From Pseudomonas sp. GR 6-02 (lineage in GTDB: Bacteria; Pseudomonadota; Gammaproteobacteria; Pseudomonadales; Pseudomonadaceae), in assembly GCF_001655615.1 (NCBI RefSeq), contig NZ_CP011567.1:4969001-5033000 (forward strand): DNA of 64,000 bases, given 5' to 3'. The position numbers were made by a program, and so were the translations under genes. This document shows positions 1-9,360 of this stretch, piece by piece. The notes under the pieces were generated by a model, which was given only the letters and a program-made list of their open reading frames with translations, had not been told where the DNA came from and did no database searches. Each line of letters opens with the position of its first letter. Within the stretch, counting starts at the first letter, position 1.

Positions 1-52
1 AGGAACACCGGAAACGATACGCCGGTATTTTTGTTCCGGGAACAACAAACAA

Positions 53-76
53 GGCCAGAGCCGAGGGGCTCTGACC
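53..76. terminator. Hairpin downstream of mucB
   Basis: A stem (GGCCAGAGCC / GGGCTCTGACC, one internal mismatch) with a GAG loop lies about 130 bp past the mucB stop. On the minus strand it is followed by a weak T-rich run, so it may end or attenuate the algU-mucA-mucB transcript. Bases 1-204 show no convincing reading frame. In pseudomonads mucC or mucD normally follows mucB, so that gene probably lies just beyond the left edge. Confidence 0.35.
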
Positions 77-204
77 TATAAAAAATTTTCGGGATATTTG
101 CAAATGAAAATGCTCGGCAAAACATTTCGAGGCCTCAACGACGGGGCAGCCATTGCCAACCTCCCGCACCCTACAGCCCCGATTGATGAGCATGACTGAT
201 CAGC

Positions 205-1167
205 TCACTGCTTGTTGGTAGCCGCGGCATCGTTGCGCATGGACAGCGCAATCCGTTCGGCGGTACCAATCGGTATTTCACCGACCACGGTCACCATTAT
301 TTCGCCTTGCGGAGTGGTCAAGCGACGGGACACAGCGACTGTTGGCCCCAGCTGGGTACGGGTGTCGGTGACTGTTGCCCCATTCAATGGCTCAAGGAAC
401 ACCGAGAATCGGGCCAGACCGTCGTCGAACATCAGACTGTTGACCTGGACTTTGGTATCCGGATCCTTGTGAGAGTTACTGCTGGTCAGTTCGAAACCTG
501 GCGGCAACCAGTCAGAATGCCAGACCTGCGCAGTCTTGACGGCGGACGCCTTGTCACTGTCCAGGTTAATGGGCTTGCACTCGGAACCTGCCTGCAAATC
601 GCTGTCGGAAGGCACCTCGGCAGTATCCAGCCGGGTGAACTGGAACCGTTCCAGCAGTTGCCCTTTGTCATTGAGCAACAATGACTTCAACGGCAAGCCT
701 GTTTCCTTGTCCAGATGCAGTTCAAAACCATAGCGGTGCTGATCGCGAGGTGTCAACGAGACGATCACCGCCGAACGCCCGGCCACGCGCGACTTGCCGA
801 TGACGGCAAGGTCATACCAATTCTTTAGCTTTTGTGGATCGAGTGCACGAGCAGCGGAGTTGGGTGAGTCCCCCAGCCCTGCCATCAGGGTGCCGCTGAC
901 GCATTGAGTATGCCCATCAATGCGCACGACTTCCTGGGCCGAACCGTCGAGCTGAAGTAAACGCTCTTGGACTTTGCCATCCTGGACGCGATGCCAGATG
1001 TTATGGGTAGAAAAACTACCGTTACGCTCGTAGACGAAAGTACCGTGAAAGCTCTGCGTTTGCTCCGCCTGTCCCAGACGCTTCAGCCAGTCCTGGGCTT
1101 CATCGGCATGGGCTGGAACAATAAACCAGCCACTGAGCAGAAGCGTAAGTAGAGGTATGGCGCGCAT
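205..1167 (-). CDS. mucB: MucB, periplasmic negative regulator of AlgU
   Basis: The product is 320 aa, close to the usual MucB/RseB length. An N-terminal signal peptide ends near residue 21 (motif AHA before DEAQ). In the family, MucB is periplasmic: it binds the periplasmic part of MucA and shields it from the AlgW protease until lipid or envelope stress frees it. The N-terminal half is LolA/LppX-like, and the C-terminal MucB/RseB domain follows from about residue 215. It sits 8 bp downstream of mucA on the same strand, so it is co-transcribed and probably translationally coupled. No truncation is seen. Confidence 0.95.
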   Translation of the reverse strand: MRAIPLLTLLLSGWFIVPAHADEAQDWLKRLGQAEQTQSFHGTFVYERNGSFSTHNIWHRVQDGKVQERLLQLDGSAQEVVRIDGHTQCVSGTLMAGLGDSPNSAARALDPQKLKNWYDLAVIGKSRVAGRSAVIVSLTPRDQHRYGFELHLDKETGLPLKSLLLNDKGQLLERFQFTRLDTAEVPSDSDLQAGSECKPINLDSDKASAVKTAQVWHSDWLPPGFELTSSNSHKDPDTKVQVNSLMFDDGLARFSVFLEPLNGATVTDTRTQLGPTVAVSRRLTTPQGEIMVTVVGEIPIGTAERIALSMRNDAAATNKQ

Positions 1168-1175
1168 GATCCTCC

Positions 1176-1763
1176 TTAACGGTTTTCCAGGCTTGCTGCA
1201 CGAGCGTAAGGCAGAGCGCTCTCAGTACCTTTCAGTGCAGCCTGTTGAGCATGTTGGCGCAAGTAACCTGGCAGACGCTGATCGTGCCAGCCTGGCTGAC
1301 CTTGCAATACACCGTTGGCCATAGGGCCAGTGGCGTCCGAACTCTCATTGTAGCCTGCCAATACAGCGGGACCCTTGACCTGAGGAGTGGTCAGACTTGG
1401 CTGATTAGAATGCTGAGCCAGTTCGACACCTGCGATCTCGTCCTGGTTGTACAGACGTACACCTGCCAGCACGGCAATGGTCACCGAAGCAGCGACTGCC
1501 AGACGACCCAGGCTGCGCCATGGACCACGAGAGGCTTTTGCCGGTACGGCTTCGTCAGCCAGCGCAGCAGAAACTGCCGCAGCGATGTCCAGACGAGGGA
1601 GCAGCAGGTCCTTGTGCATGACTGCCCGAGCGATCTGGTAACGAGCCCAGGTTTCGCGGGTTTCAACATCGTCGAAGGCATTCAACACCCGACGCAATTC
1701 CAGTTCGTCCGCTTCGTTATCCATCACTGCGGACAGCGATTCCTGCAGGGCTTCACGACTCAT
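1176..1763 (-). CDS. mucA: MucA, anti-sigma factor for AlgU
   Basis: The product is 195 aa, the expected full length, so there is no sign of the truncations that make strains mucoid. Residues 1-80 form the cytoplasmic RseA-type domain that sequesters AlgU (SREALQESLSAVMDNEADEL at the N-terminus). A single transmembrane segment spans about 87-104, and the remainder is periplasmic, where MucB binds and AlgW cleaves. It follows algU by 30 bp and precedes mucB by 8 bp in the same operon. Regulation is through the AlgU-dependent promoters upstream of algU. Confidence 0.96.
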   Translation of the reverse strand: MSREALQESLSAVMDNEADELELRRVLNAFDDVETRETWARYQIARAVMHKDLLLPRLDIAAAVSAALADEAVPAKASRGPWRSLGRLAVAASVTIAVLAGVRLYNQDEIAGVELAQHSNQPSLTTPQVKGPAVLAGYNESSDATGPMANGVLQGQPGWHDQRLPGYLRQHAQQAALKGTESALPYARAASLENR

Positions 1764-1793
1764 GGCGTTCCTCTCTTGGCTGTCGCCGCTGTC

Positions 1794-2375
1794 TCAGTTT
1801 TCCTGCAACAACGGCTGCAGGGCTTTATCGATGGCCTCCCGGGCGCGGAAGATCCGGGAGCGCACGGTACCCACCGGACACTGCATGACGCTGGCAATGT
1901 CCTCGTAACTCAGACCATCGAATTCACGTAAAGTTAAAGCCGTACGCAAATCTTCTGGCAGTTGCTGAATGGTTCGATGGACGGTGCCTTCGATCTCATC
2001 CCGCAGCAATGCACGTTCTGGCGACTCGAGATCCTTGAGGCCATGATCGCCATCGTAGAACTCTGCATCCTCGGAACTGACATCGCTATCCGGCGGCCGA
2101 CGGCCGCGTGAAACCAGATAGTTTTTCGCCGTGTTGATGGCGATACGGTAAAGCCACGTATAAAACGCGCTATCTCCGCGAAAATTACCAAGTGCACGGT
2201 ATGCCTTGATAAAGGCTTCCTGTGCGACATCCTGGGCTTCATGGGTGTCGTGCACGAAACGCACGATCAACCCGAGAATTTTGTGCTGGTATTTCAGCAC
2301 TAGCAGATCGAAAGCTCGCTTGTCGCCGCGTTGAACGCGCTCGACCAGCTGCTGATCCTCTTCCTGGGTTAGCAT
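1794..2375 (-). CDS. algU: AlgU (AlgT, sigma-22), ECF sigma factor
   Basis: The product is 193 aa. The start at 2375 (MLTQEEDQQLVERVQRGD) matches the family N-terminus; the longer frame to 2432 adds residues unlike AlgU. Region 2 (DVAQEAFIKAYRALGNFRGD, then a WLYRIAINTAKNYL core) recognises the -10 element. Region 4 (LPEDLRTALTLREFDGLSYE with a following helix-turn-helix) reads GAACTT-type -35 elements. It directs alginate, osmotic and envelope-stress genes and is held inactive by MucA. It is the first gene of its operon and two matching promoters lie upstream, consistent with autoregulation. Confidence 0.97.
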   Translation of the reverse strand: MLTQEEDQQLVERVQRGDKRAFDLLVLKYQHKILGLIVRFVHDTHEAQDVAQEAFIKAYRALGNFRGDSAFYTWLYRIAINTAKNYLVSRGRRPPDSDVSSEDAEFYDGDHGLKDLESPERALLRDEIEGTVHRTIQQLPEDLRTALTLREFDGLSYEDIASVMQCPVGTVRSRIFRAREAIDKALQPLLQEN

Positions 2376-2434
2376 GAACACTCCTCGATAAGCTCGAAGG
2401 AGGCTTGCATTACTGAACGACCAGACTTGCAAAC

Positions 2435-2461
2435 ATAGACTCGGGCTTTTCGCAAAAGTTC
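2435..2461 (-). promoter_or_regulatory. AlgU-type promoter of algU (proximal)
   Basis: On the minus strand GAACTT (2461-2456) is separated by 16 nt from TCTAT (2439-2435). This fits the AlgU/RpoE consensus GAACTT-N16-TCtgA and ends about 60 nt before the algU start. Known biology of the locus (autoregulated algU) supports the call. Confidence 0.75.
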
Positions 2462-2932
2462 TCCCCCTCCAAGCAAGTTTCCTGCGGGCTCTGATTTGGC
2501 ACGCACGAAAAGCGCAGCGCGGGAAACCCAGGCTGCGCGAATAATCTTGTCATCGGATTCGTCAGCAGGGACCTAACCGCAAGTCCCGCACCGAAACCGA
2601 CACTGTCCCTTGTTCCAGGCAACCGTCTATTGATCTTGAGCCTTTGGCAAAAGTTCCATATTTATAGCCGCCTGAAACCAACATTGTGCAACCGTGAAAC
2701 GAAAAAGACTGTTAAATCCACGATACAGTCGCCTTGTCGCCAACACAGTCAAAAAAACTTCCGACGAAGAGTCCAGTCTTTTCCGTCACAGTAGTTTCAC
2801 AATGCCATGTGGGCCCGGCTATTGTGCCGCTCCCCCCCTCTATATACTAGTGGGCTGTGTGGCTGTCCTGACTCGCCGATCCAGCTGTCTTGCGCCACCC
2901 CCGACCCGGGTCGCTTTGAGCGGAATCCTGAA
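2462..2932. other. Intergenic region between divergent algU and nadB
   Basis: About 560 bp in all separate the algU and nadB starts. The part nearer algU holds a second AlgU-like element on the minus strand: GAACTT at 2656-2651, 17 nt, then TCAAT at 2633-2629. Near nadB the sequence TATATACT (2840-2847) could be a sigma70 -10 element on the plus strand, but no good -35 was found. The frames running into this region show no protein-like composition. Confidence 0.5.
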
Positions 2933-4549
2933 ATGAGCCAACAGTTTCAACACGATGTTCTGGTAATTGGCAGCGGTGCTGCCGGCTTGAGTCTTGCGCT
3001 GACCTTGCCCGGTCATTTGCGCATCGCCGTATTGAGCAAAGGCGACCTCGCCAATGGCTCGACCTTCTGGGCCCAGGGCGGTGTCGCCGCCGTCCTGGAT
3101 GACACCGATACTGTCGAGTCCCACGTCGACGATACCCTCAACGCCGGGGGTGGCCTGTGCCATGAAGACGCCGTGCGCTTTACCGTCGAGCACAGCAGAG
3201 AAGCGATTCAATGGCTGATCGACCAAGGCGTACCCTTTACCCGTGACGAACAGTCCGGCACCGAAGACGGCGGTTTCGAGTTTCACCTGACCCGCGAAGG
3301 CGGTCACAGCCATCGACGCATCATCCACGCCGCCGATGCGACAGGTGCGGCGATCTTCAGAACCCTGCTCGACCAGGCCATACAGCGGCCCAACATCGAG
3401 CTGCTGGAACAGCGGGTCGCAATCGATCTGATCACCGAAAAGCGCCTGGGCCTTGAAGGCGACCGCTGCCTCGGTGCCTACGTCCTCAACCGCAGCACGG
3501 GTGAAGTCGACACTTACGGTGCGCGCTTCGTGATCCTTGCGTCGGGCGGCGCGGCGAAGGTCTACCTCTATACCAGCAACCCTGATGGCGCCTGCGGTGA
3601 TGGCATCGCCATGGCCTGGCGTTCGGGCTGCCGGGTGGCGAACCTGGAGTTCAACCAGTTCCACCCGACCTGCCTTTATCACCCGCAAGCCAAGAGTTTC
3701 CTGATAACCGAAGCCCTGCGCGGCGAAGGCGGACACTTGAAGCTGCCTAACGGCGAACGCTTCATGCAGCGCTTCGATCCACGGGCCGAACTGGCACCAC
3801 GGGACATCGTCGCCCGCGCCATCGACCATGAGATGAAGCGCCTGGGTATCGACTGCGTTTACCTGGACATCAGCCACAAGCCTGAAGACTTCATCAAGAC
3901 GCACTTCCCGACGGTCTATGAACGCTGCCTGGAATTCTCGATCGACATCACCAAACAACCGATTCCGGTGGTGCCGGCGGCGCACTACACCTGCGGCGGC
4001 GTGATGGTCGATCAGCGGGGCCGCACCGACGTGCCGGGCCTGTATGCGATTGGTGAAACCAGCTTCACCGGCCTGCATGGCGCCAACCGCATGGCCAGCA
4101 ACTCGCTGCTGGAATGTTTCGTTTATGCCCGTTCGGCGGCGACGGACATTCTTGAGCAGTTGCCAGAGGTGTCGATTCCGACCGCCCTGCCCGTCTGGGA
4201 TGCCAGCCAGGTCACCGACTCCGACGAAGACGTGATCATCGCGCACAACTGGGACGAACTGCGGCGATTCATGTGGGACTATGTGGGCATCGTGCGCACC
4301 AACAAGCGCCTGCAACGAGCCCAGCACCGAGTGCAGTTATTGCTGGACGAAATCGACGAGTTCTACAGCAACTATAAAGTGAGCCGAGACCTGATCGAGT
4401 TGAGGAACCTGGCTCAGGTAGCAGACCTGATGATCCGGTCGGCCATGGAACGCAAGGAAAGTCGCGGCCTGCATTACACCCTCGACTACCCGAACCTGCT
4501 GCCGGTCGCCCTGGACACTATTCTGGTGCCGCCCACCTACGCCGACTGA
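2933..4549 (+). CDS. nadB: L-aspartate oxidase NadB
   Basis: The product is 538 aa. It oxidises L-aspartate to iminoaspartate with FAD, the first step of de novo NAD synthesis, and NadA then uses the product. A Rossmann FAD motif ([13 protein letters not shown], residues about 10-22) opens the protein. A fumarate-reductase-like active region follows ([16 protein letters not shown]), then [20 protein letters not shown] near residue 380. The start at 2933 is chosen because the longer frame from 2807 adds 42 non-family residues. Its last 32 bp overlap the 3' end of the convergent ygfX. Confidence 0.96.
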   Translation: MSQQFQHDVLVIGSGAAGLSLALTLPGHLRIAVLSKGDLANGSTFWAQGGVAAVLDDTDTVESHVDDTLNAGGGLCHEDAVRFTVEHSREAIQWLIDQGVPFTRDEQSGTEDGGFEFHLTREGGHSHRRIIHAADATGAAIFRTLLDQAIQRPNIELLEQRVAIDLITEKRLGLEGDRCLGAYVLNRSTGEVDTYGARFVILASGGAAKVYLYTSNPDGACGDGIAMAWRSGCRVANLEFNQFHPTCLYHPQAKSFLITEALRGEGGHLKLPNGERFMQRFDPRAELAPRDIVARAIDHEMKRLGIDCVYLDISHKPEDFIKTHFPTVYERCLEFSIDITKQPIPVVPAAHYTCGGVMVDQRGRTDVPGLYAIGETSFTGLHGANRMASNSLLECFVYARSAATDILEQLPEVSIPTALPVWDASQVTDSDEDVIIAHNWDELRRFMWDYVGIVRTNKRLQRAQHRVQLLLDEIDEFYSNYKVSRDLIELRNLAQVADLMIRSAMERKESRGLHYTLDYPNLLPVALDTILVPPTYAD

Positions 4550-4970
4550 ACTTGAGCCGAACCCGCAGGCGTCGGTGCACATCCGCCGCCTGCGAATCCC
4601 GCGGCACGCATATCGCCCTGACACCTCGCTCGCCCCGCAGGCGAAAGCGCAGCACCACAACCAACGGCAGCGCCAGGCTGTCCGGCCGTAGCTGTACGGG
4701 TTGCCAACCTTGCGCCTGACTCCACAACTGCCAGCCATCGGCATCGCGACGCAAGCCGCGAAAAGCCTGTGGGTGTGTCAGCAGAATCTGTCGCGGCAAT
4801 ACCCACATGCTGTGAGCCACGCACAACGCTACGCCGAGCAGGTTGGCCCAGAGCGGTATCGAGAGAAGAAACAGCGAACCCAACGCGAACAGCTGGGCGA
4901 GAAGATAGGCCGCCAGCAACTGCCGTGAGGCATGCCAGCGGCATTCGAACGCGTTACTTGGGCTGGACAC
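4518..4970 (-). CDS. ygfX: YgfX/CptA-family membrane protein
   Basis: The product is 150 aa. Two adjacent hydrophobic segments (about residues 15-55) are followed by a basic soluble region, the layout of the YgfX (CptA) family. It lies directly downstream of, and overlaps by 17 bp, the SdhE gene, the arrangement known from enterobacteria and pseudomonads. In E. coli the pair has been described as a toxin-antitoxin-like system, but SdhE is now known mainly as a flavinylation factor, so the role of YgfX here is uncertain. The 3' end overlaps convergent nadB. Confidence 0.8.
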   Translation of the reverse strand: MSSPSNAFECRWHASRQLLAAYLLAQLFALGSLFLLSIPLWANLLGVALCVAHSMWVLPRQILLTHPQAFRGLRRDADGWQLWSQAQGWQPVQLRPDSLALPLVVVLRFRLRGERGVRAICVPRDSQAADVHRRLRVRLKFSRRRWAAPE

Positions 4971-5208
4971 GATCCAGGATCATGCGAACCATGCGCTGCA
5001 GCTCCGGATCTTCCGATTCGGCGCGTTCCATGAACCAGCCGAACATGTCCTGATCCTCGCACTCCAGCAGGCGGACATACAGCGCGCGATCTACCTCGTT
5101 CAGATTCGCGTAAACCTCTTTCACGAACGGCACCAGAAGCACGTCAAGTTCCAGCATGCCGCGACGGCTGTGCCAAAAGAGGCGGTTCAGTTCAACGTTA
5201 TCGACCAT
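4954..5208 (-). CDS. sdhE: SdhE, FAD assembly factor
   Basis: The product is 84 aa and carries the RGMLELD motif at residues 16-22, the RGxxE signature of the SdhE/YgfY/Sdh5 family. These small all-helical cytoplasmic proteins help attach FAD covalently to the flavoprotein subunit of succinate dehydrogenase. It is followed by ygfX with a 17-bp overlap, indicating co-translation. It is divergent from ygfZ, which lies 148 bp away. Confidence 0.92.
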   Translation of the reverse strand: MVDNVELNRLFWHSRRGMLELDVLLVPFVKEVYANLNEVDRALYVRLLECEDQDMFGWFMERAESEDPELQRMVRMILDRVQPK

Positions 5209-5356
5209 GGAGCGCTCCTCAAATAGGCCGCAAGTATACAGCCCCGAGGCGAGCCGAACAGTCGGCTTTGGTCGGCACTGACGATCCTTTGTGAACTACC
5301 CATTTCAAGGGCGCCCCCTTATGATGTCCCTCAGACTCTTTACCCTGCGATGACCC

Positions 5357-6298
5357 ATGGCCGATTCTGCTTTTTTCTGCACCCTGTCTCACGAAGGCGT
5401 TCTCGCGGTACGCGGCTCGGATGCCAGCAAATTCCTGCAAGGCCAATTGACTTGCAACCTCAATTACCTGAGCGAAACCCAGGCCAGCCTTGGCGCGCGT
5501 TGCACGCAGAAAGGCCGGATGCAGTCGAGTTTCCGCATTCTGCTGGAAGGCGACGGTGTGCTCATGGCGATGGCCAGCGAGCTGCTGGAGCCGCAATTGG
5601 CGGACCTGAAAAAGTACGCGGTGTTCTCCAAATCGAAACTGACCGACGAAAGTGCCGGCTGGGTTCGTTTTGGCCTTGAGCATGGCGATGCGGCACTGGC
5701 CAGCCTGGGCCTGGCGCTACCGGTCGACACCGACAGCGTCGTGCGTAATGACGGCCTGATCGCCCTTCGCGTCTCGCCTGAGCGCGCTGAACTCTGGGTG
5801 AACGCCGATCAAGCCGACACCATCAAGGGCAAGCTGTCCGCCCTGCTGGCCGAAGGCGAACTGAATCAATGGCTGCTGGGCCAGATCCGCGCTGGGATCG
5901 GCCAGGTCATGCCCAGCACCCGCGAGCTGTTCATCCCGCAGATGCTCAATCTGCAAGCCGTCGGCGGCGTGAGCTTCAAGAAGGGTTGCTACACTGGCCA
6001 GGAAATCGTTGCGCGCATGCAATACCTGGGCAAACTCAAGCGTCGTCTGTATCGCTTGCAACTGGAAGGTAGTGAACTGCCTGAACCCGGCACGCCACTG
6101 TTCTCCCCGACTCACGGCAGTTCGATTGGTGAAGTGGTGATCGCTGCTCGCACCGAGCAAAACATTGAACTCCTGGCCGTGCTGCAAGCCGAAGCTGCAG
6201 AAGATGGCAACCTGCACCTTGGCGCACTCGAAGGTCCGGGCCTGCATTTGCTCGACCTGCCTTACCAACTGGATCGTGATCGCGAAATCCAGCGTTAA
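5357..6298 (+). CDS. ygfZ: YgfZ, folate-binding iron-sulfur cluster repair protein
   Basis: The product is 313 aa, a GcvT-like folate-binding protein. The family signature K-G-C-Y-x-G-Q-E is present as KKGCYTGQEIVAR from residue 208, with Cys211 the conserved cysteine. YgfZ uses tetrahydrofolate to support the maintenance or repair of Fe-S enzymes such as MiaB. It lies next to sdhE in many gamma-proteobacteria. A 35-bp gap separates it from the following HDOD gene, so the two may be co-transcribed. Confidence 0.93.
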   Translation: MADSAFFCTLSHEGVLAVRGSDASKFLQGQLTCNLNYLSETQASLGARCTQKGRMQSSFRILLEGDGVLMAMASELLEPQLADLKKYAVFSKSKLTDESAGWVRFGLEHGDAALASLGLALPVDTDSVVRNDGLIALRVSPERAELWVNADQADTIKGKLSALLAEGELNQWLLGQIRAGIGQVMPSTRELFIPQMLNLQAVGGVSFKKGCYTGQEIVARMQYLGKLKRRLYRLQLEGSELPEPGTPLFSPTHGSSIGEVVIAARTEQNIELLAVLQAEAAEDGNLHLGALEGPGLHLLDLPYQLDRDREIQR

Positions 6299-6333
6299 CA
6301 GCAGCACTTGTCGCAATACCCTAGAGAAAAGAA

Positions 6334-7155
6334 ATGAGTGAGCTGGCGGATAAGGTCCAACAGGATTTGGTTGAGGCCATCGATAATGATGACCTGGTTC
6401 TGCCAACATTACCGGAAGTGGCCCTGCAGATTCGCAAGGCCGCCGAAGACCCGGAAATCAGTGTCAGTACCCTGAGCAAAGTGATCGGCCGTGACACCGC
6501 GCTGTCGGCGCGACTGATCAAAGTGGTCAATAGCCCGTTGCTGCGCGCGACCCAGGAAGTGACTGACTTGCACACGGCCATCACCCGGCTGGGCGTCAAT
6601 TACAGCAGCAACCTGGCCATCGGCCTGGTGATGGAACAGATTTTCAATGCCCGTTCCGAAGTGGTGGAACAGAAAATGCGCGAGGTCTGGCGCAAAAGCC
6701 TGGAAATCGCCGGCGTCAGCTATGCGTTGTGCCGCAGCTACACACAACTCAAGCCTGATCAAGCGGCGCTCGGCGGGCTGGTGCATCAGATTGGCGTGCT
6801 GCCGATCCTGACCTACGCCGAAGATCACTATGAATTGCTGTCGGACCCGGTCAGCCTCAACCATGTGATCGAACGCATCCATCCGCTGCTCGGCGATAAA
6901 TTGCTCAGGGTCTGGGATTTTCCGGAAATGCTGGTGCAATTGCCGGGGCTGTATCTGGATTTCAAGCGGCAATCGGCGCGGGTCGACTATGTCGATCTGG
7001 TGCAAGTGGCCAGCCTGTATTGCCACAAGGACACCGACCATCCCCTGGCCCGTATCGACCCGTTCAGTGTGCCAGCCTTCAAGAAGCTGGGAATCGATCC
7101 GGAGAACGAAGCAATGTGCAAGGATCTGGAAGAGTCGCGGTCGATGTTTTACTGA
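6334..7155 (+). CDS. HDOD-domain signalling protein
   Basis: The product is 273 aa and consists almost wholly of one HDOD domain (about residues 15-215; LPTLPEVALQIRKAAEDPEI at its start, VVNSPLLRA following). HDOD domains resemble HD-GYP phosphodiesterases but lack the full metal site, and they usually act in signalling output linked to c-di-GMP or motility. No receiver or GGDEF domain is attached. It follows ygfZ closely and ends at a REP palindrome facing the convergent tctE. Confidence 0.85.
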   Translation: MSELADKVQQDLVEAIDNDDLVLPTLPEVALQIRKAAEDPEISVSTLSKVIGRDTALSARLIKVVNSPLLRATQEVTDLHTAITRLGVNYSSNLAIGLVMEQIFNARSEVVEQKMREVWRKSLEIAGVSYALCRSYTQLKPDQAALGGLVHQIGVLPILTYAEDHYELLSDPVSLNHVIERIHPLLGDKLLRVWDFPEMLVQLPGLYLDFKRQSARVDYVDLVQVASLYCHKDTDHPLARIDPFSVPAFKKLGIDPENEAMCKDLEESRSMFY

Positions 7156-7159
7156 TTTC

Positions 7160-7189
7160 TGTGGCGAGGGAGCTTGCTCCCTCACCACA
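7160..7189. repeat. Single REP palindrome between convergent genes
   Basis: A 30-bp near-perfect inverted repeat, TGTGGCGAGGGAGCT / TGCTCCCTCACCACA, lies 5 bp after the HDOD stop and 30 bp before the tctE stop. The core matches the TGTGGCGAGGGAGCTTGCTC REP family seen four times in this window. It could act as a transcript-end hairpin. Confidence 0.85.
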
Positions 7190-7219
7190 ACAAGCCTCTC
7201 TCCACAGGTGTGAGTGTGT

Positions 7220-8608
7220 TCACTCCCCCGCAATAAAACTTACCCGCACTTTCAGCCCCGCCAACTCGCCATCGTGCAGGCTGATCTGCGCCAGATGGGC
7301 GCGGCAGATCTCGCCGACAATCGCCAGCCCCAATCCCGATCCCGCCACCTGCTGGTTGCGCCGGTAAAAACGCTCGAACACCCGCTCCCGCTCTTCAAGG
7401 GGAATTCCCGGACCATCGTCCTCGACCTCCAGCACCGCCGGCGCCGTGACCCGCAGAATCACATTGCCGCCCGGTGGCGTGTGGGCCAGTGCGTTGTCCA
7501 CCAGATTGCTCAACAGCTCGTTCAGCAGCGTCGGCTCACCACGCATCCACACCGGCTCGTCAGCTTCCAGCGCCAGTGCCACGCCACGTGCATGGGCCAG
7601 CGGCGCCATGGCCATGCCCAGTTCACGGGCCAATTGACTGAGATCGAGCAACTGCGCACCGCCCTCGGCGATGGCCCGGGCGCCATTCTCGACCCGTGCC
7701 AGCGAGAGCAATTGATTGGCCAGATGGGTCAGGCGATCCGTGCTCTGGGCGGCGGCTTCCAGGGTACTGCGCCAGGTTTCGGGTTCGTTCGAGCGCAAGC
7801 CCAGTTCGAGGCGAGCCTTGAGCGCCGCCAGCGGCGTGCGCAGTTCATGGGCGGCATCGGCGATGAATTGCGCCTGGCGCTCGAACTGCCCGCGCAACCG
7901 CTCGGTAAAGTGATTGAGCGCACGCACCAGCGGCCCCAGCTCGTGCTGCACTTCCACCAGTGGCAAGGGGCGCAAGTCATCGGGTTGACGCTCTTCCACC
8001 GCGGTACGCAAGCGCTCCAGTGGACGCAGCGCCGCACTGACCGCAAACCACACCAGCAACAACGCACCGATCGCCAGCATGCCCAGCCGCAACAAGGTGT
8101 CGGCCATCAGGCTGCGCGCCATGCGGACCCGCGCCTCATCGGTTTCCGCCACGCGGATCTCCGCCATGCCGTTCATGTTCGGTTCGCTGACCGCTTTGAG
8201 CAGGCTGACCACCCGCACGTTCTGCCCTTGATAGGTAGCATTGTAGAAACGCGCCAGCGCCGGATAGTCATCAGTGCGCGGCGTTCCCGGTGGTGGTGGC
8301 GGCAGGTTTTCGTAGCCCGAAATCAGCTTCTGATTGATGTCGTTGACCAGGTAAAAAATCCGCCCGGCGCTGTCGTAGGCGAACGTGTCGAGGGCCACGT
8401 AAGGCACGTTGGCGCTGAGGCTGCCGTCGCGCTGGGACAGGCCGGCGGCGATGGTCCGCGCCGAGGCCAGCAAGGTCCGGTCATACGCGGTGTCGGCGGC
8501 TTCGCGACCGTTCCAGTACGCACTCAAACCACTGGCGAGCATCAACACCACCAGCAGCAGCGCGAGGTTCCACAGCAACCGCCAACGCAGGCTGCTGAGC
8601 TTATGCAT
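7220..8608 (-). CDS. tctE: TctE-like sensor histidine kinase
   Basis: The product is 462 aa from the ATG at 8608 (MHKLSSLRWRLLWNL). Transmembrane segments at about 10-30 and 173-193 flank a periplasmic sensor region of the 2CSK_N type. The H-box AHELRTPLAALKARLELGL holds the phospho-acceptor His254, and N, G1 (DDGPGIP) and G2 (GSGLGLAIV) boxes follow. It overlaps tctD by 8 bp. Its position beside tctCBA and an OprD-type porin indicates that it senses citrate or a related tricarboxylate; the ligand is inferred, not read from sequence. Confidence 0.88.
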   Translation of the reverse strand: MHKLSSLRWRLLWNLALLLVVLMLASGLSAYWNGREAADTAYDRTLLASARTIAAGLSQRDGSLSANVPYVALDTFAYDSAGRIFYLVNDINQKLISGYENLPPPPPGTPRTDDYPALARFYNATYQGQNVRVVSLLKAVSEPNMNGMAEIRVAETDEARVRMARSLMADTLLRLGMLAIGALLLVWFAVSAALRPLERLRTAVEERQPDDLRPLPLVEVQHELGPLVRALNHFTERLRGQFERQAQFIADAAHELRTPLAALKARLELGLRSNEPETWRSTLEAAAQSTDRLTHLANQLLSLARVENGARAIAEGGAQLLDLSQLARELGMAMAPLAHARGVALALEADEPVWMRGEPTLLNELLSNLVDNALAHTPPGGNVILRVTAPAVLEVEDDGPGIPLEERERVFERFYRRNQQVAGSGLGLAIVGEICRAHLAQISLHDGELAGLKVRVSFIAGE

Positions 8609-9272
8609 CGCGGCTTTCCAGCAAATAGCCAAGGCCACGGAAGGTCACGATGGCCACCGGTTGGCCGTCGAGTTTTTTGCGCAAGCGGTGGACGTAGATC
8701 TCGATGGCATCGGGACTGGCCTCCTCATCCAGGCCGAAGACCTGAGCCGCCAATTGCTCCTTGCTCATCACCCGGCCGGGACGGGCGATCAGGGCTTCGA
8801 GCACTGCCTGCTCGCGGGAGGTCAGGGTCAGCAATTCTTCGCCGAGGGTGAAGCGCCGGGTGTCCAGATCGTAAGCCAGCACGCCACAGCGCTGCTGGCG
8901 TTCACCGCCGAGCACACTGCGGCGCAGCAAGGCTTTGACCCGGGCTTCGAGTTCGGTCAGTTCGAAAGGTTTGGCCAGATAATCGTCAGCCCCCAGGTTC
9001 AGGCCATGGACCCGATCCTTGACGTCGCTGCGGGCGGTCAACATCAGCACCGGCAGGTTCTTGCCCCGGGCCCGCAAGCGCGCCAGCACTTCGAAACCGT
9101 CCATGCGCGGCAGGCCGACATCGAGGATCGCCATGGCGTATTCCTCGCTGCTCAAGGCCAGGTCGGCCGCCACACCGTCGTGCAGCACATCCACGGTCAG
9201 CCCGGTGCTCTTGAGCGCCTGGGCGACACTTTCGGCAAGCTGCAGATGGTCTTCGACGAGCAGAACACGCAT
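8601..9272 (-). CDS. tctD: TctD-like OmpR-family response regulator
   Basis: The product is 223 aa. The receiver domain has the acidic pair E7/D8, phospho-acceptor Asp51 (AILDVGLPRMDG) and the Lys in YLAKPF. A C-terminal winged helix (about 125-220) has the typical KKLDGQPVAIVTFRGLGYLL end. It is the first gene of the minus-strand pair with tctE and is divergent from the porin gene. Tandem 11-bp repeats in the divergent intergenic region are a plausible binding site. Confidence 0.9.
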   Translation of the reverse strand: MRVLLVEDHLQLAESVAQALKSTGLTVDVLHDGVAADLALSSEEYAMAILDVGLPRMDGFEVLARLRARGKNLPVLMLTARSDVKDRVHGLNLGADDYLAKPFELTELEARVKALLRRSVLGGERQQRCGVLAYDLDTRRFTLGEELLTLTSREQAVLEALIARPGRVMSKEQLAAQVFGLDEEASPDAIEIYVHRLRKKLDGQPVAIVTFRGLGYLLESRDA

Positions 9273-9360
9273 GGATCTTTACCTCATTCAGGGATGGTCG
9301 ACGCCATTCTTTGGCGCGGAGTTTACAGCCGCATCCGTCGCTGTGAAGCCCGAAAACCGT

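Noticed and set aside
1..204. Possible mucC at the left edge
   Set aside because: The only candidate minus-strand frame (from 193) lacks the RseC/MucC cysteine and helix features; the region reads as intergenic.
2840..4327. Long minus-strand open frame (495 codons) opposite nadB
   Set aside because: It is an antisense shadow of a strongly supported nadB; composition is typical of high-GC antisense frames and no domain is recognisable.
7214..8851. Long plus-strand open frame (545 codons) opposite tctE and tctD
   Set aside because: The antisense frame of a clear kinase-regulator pair; rich in Arg, Gln and His with no domain.
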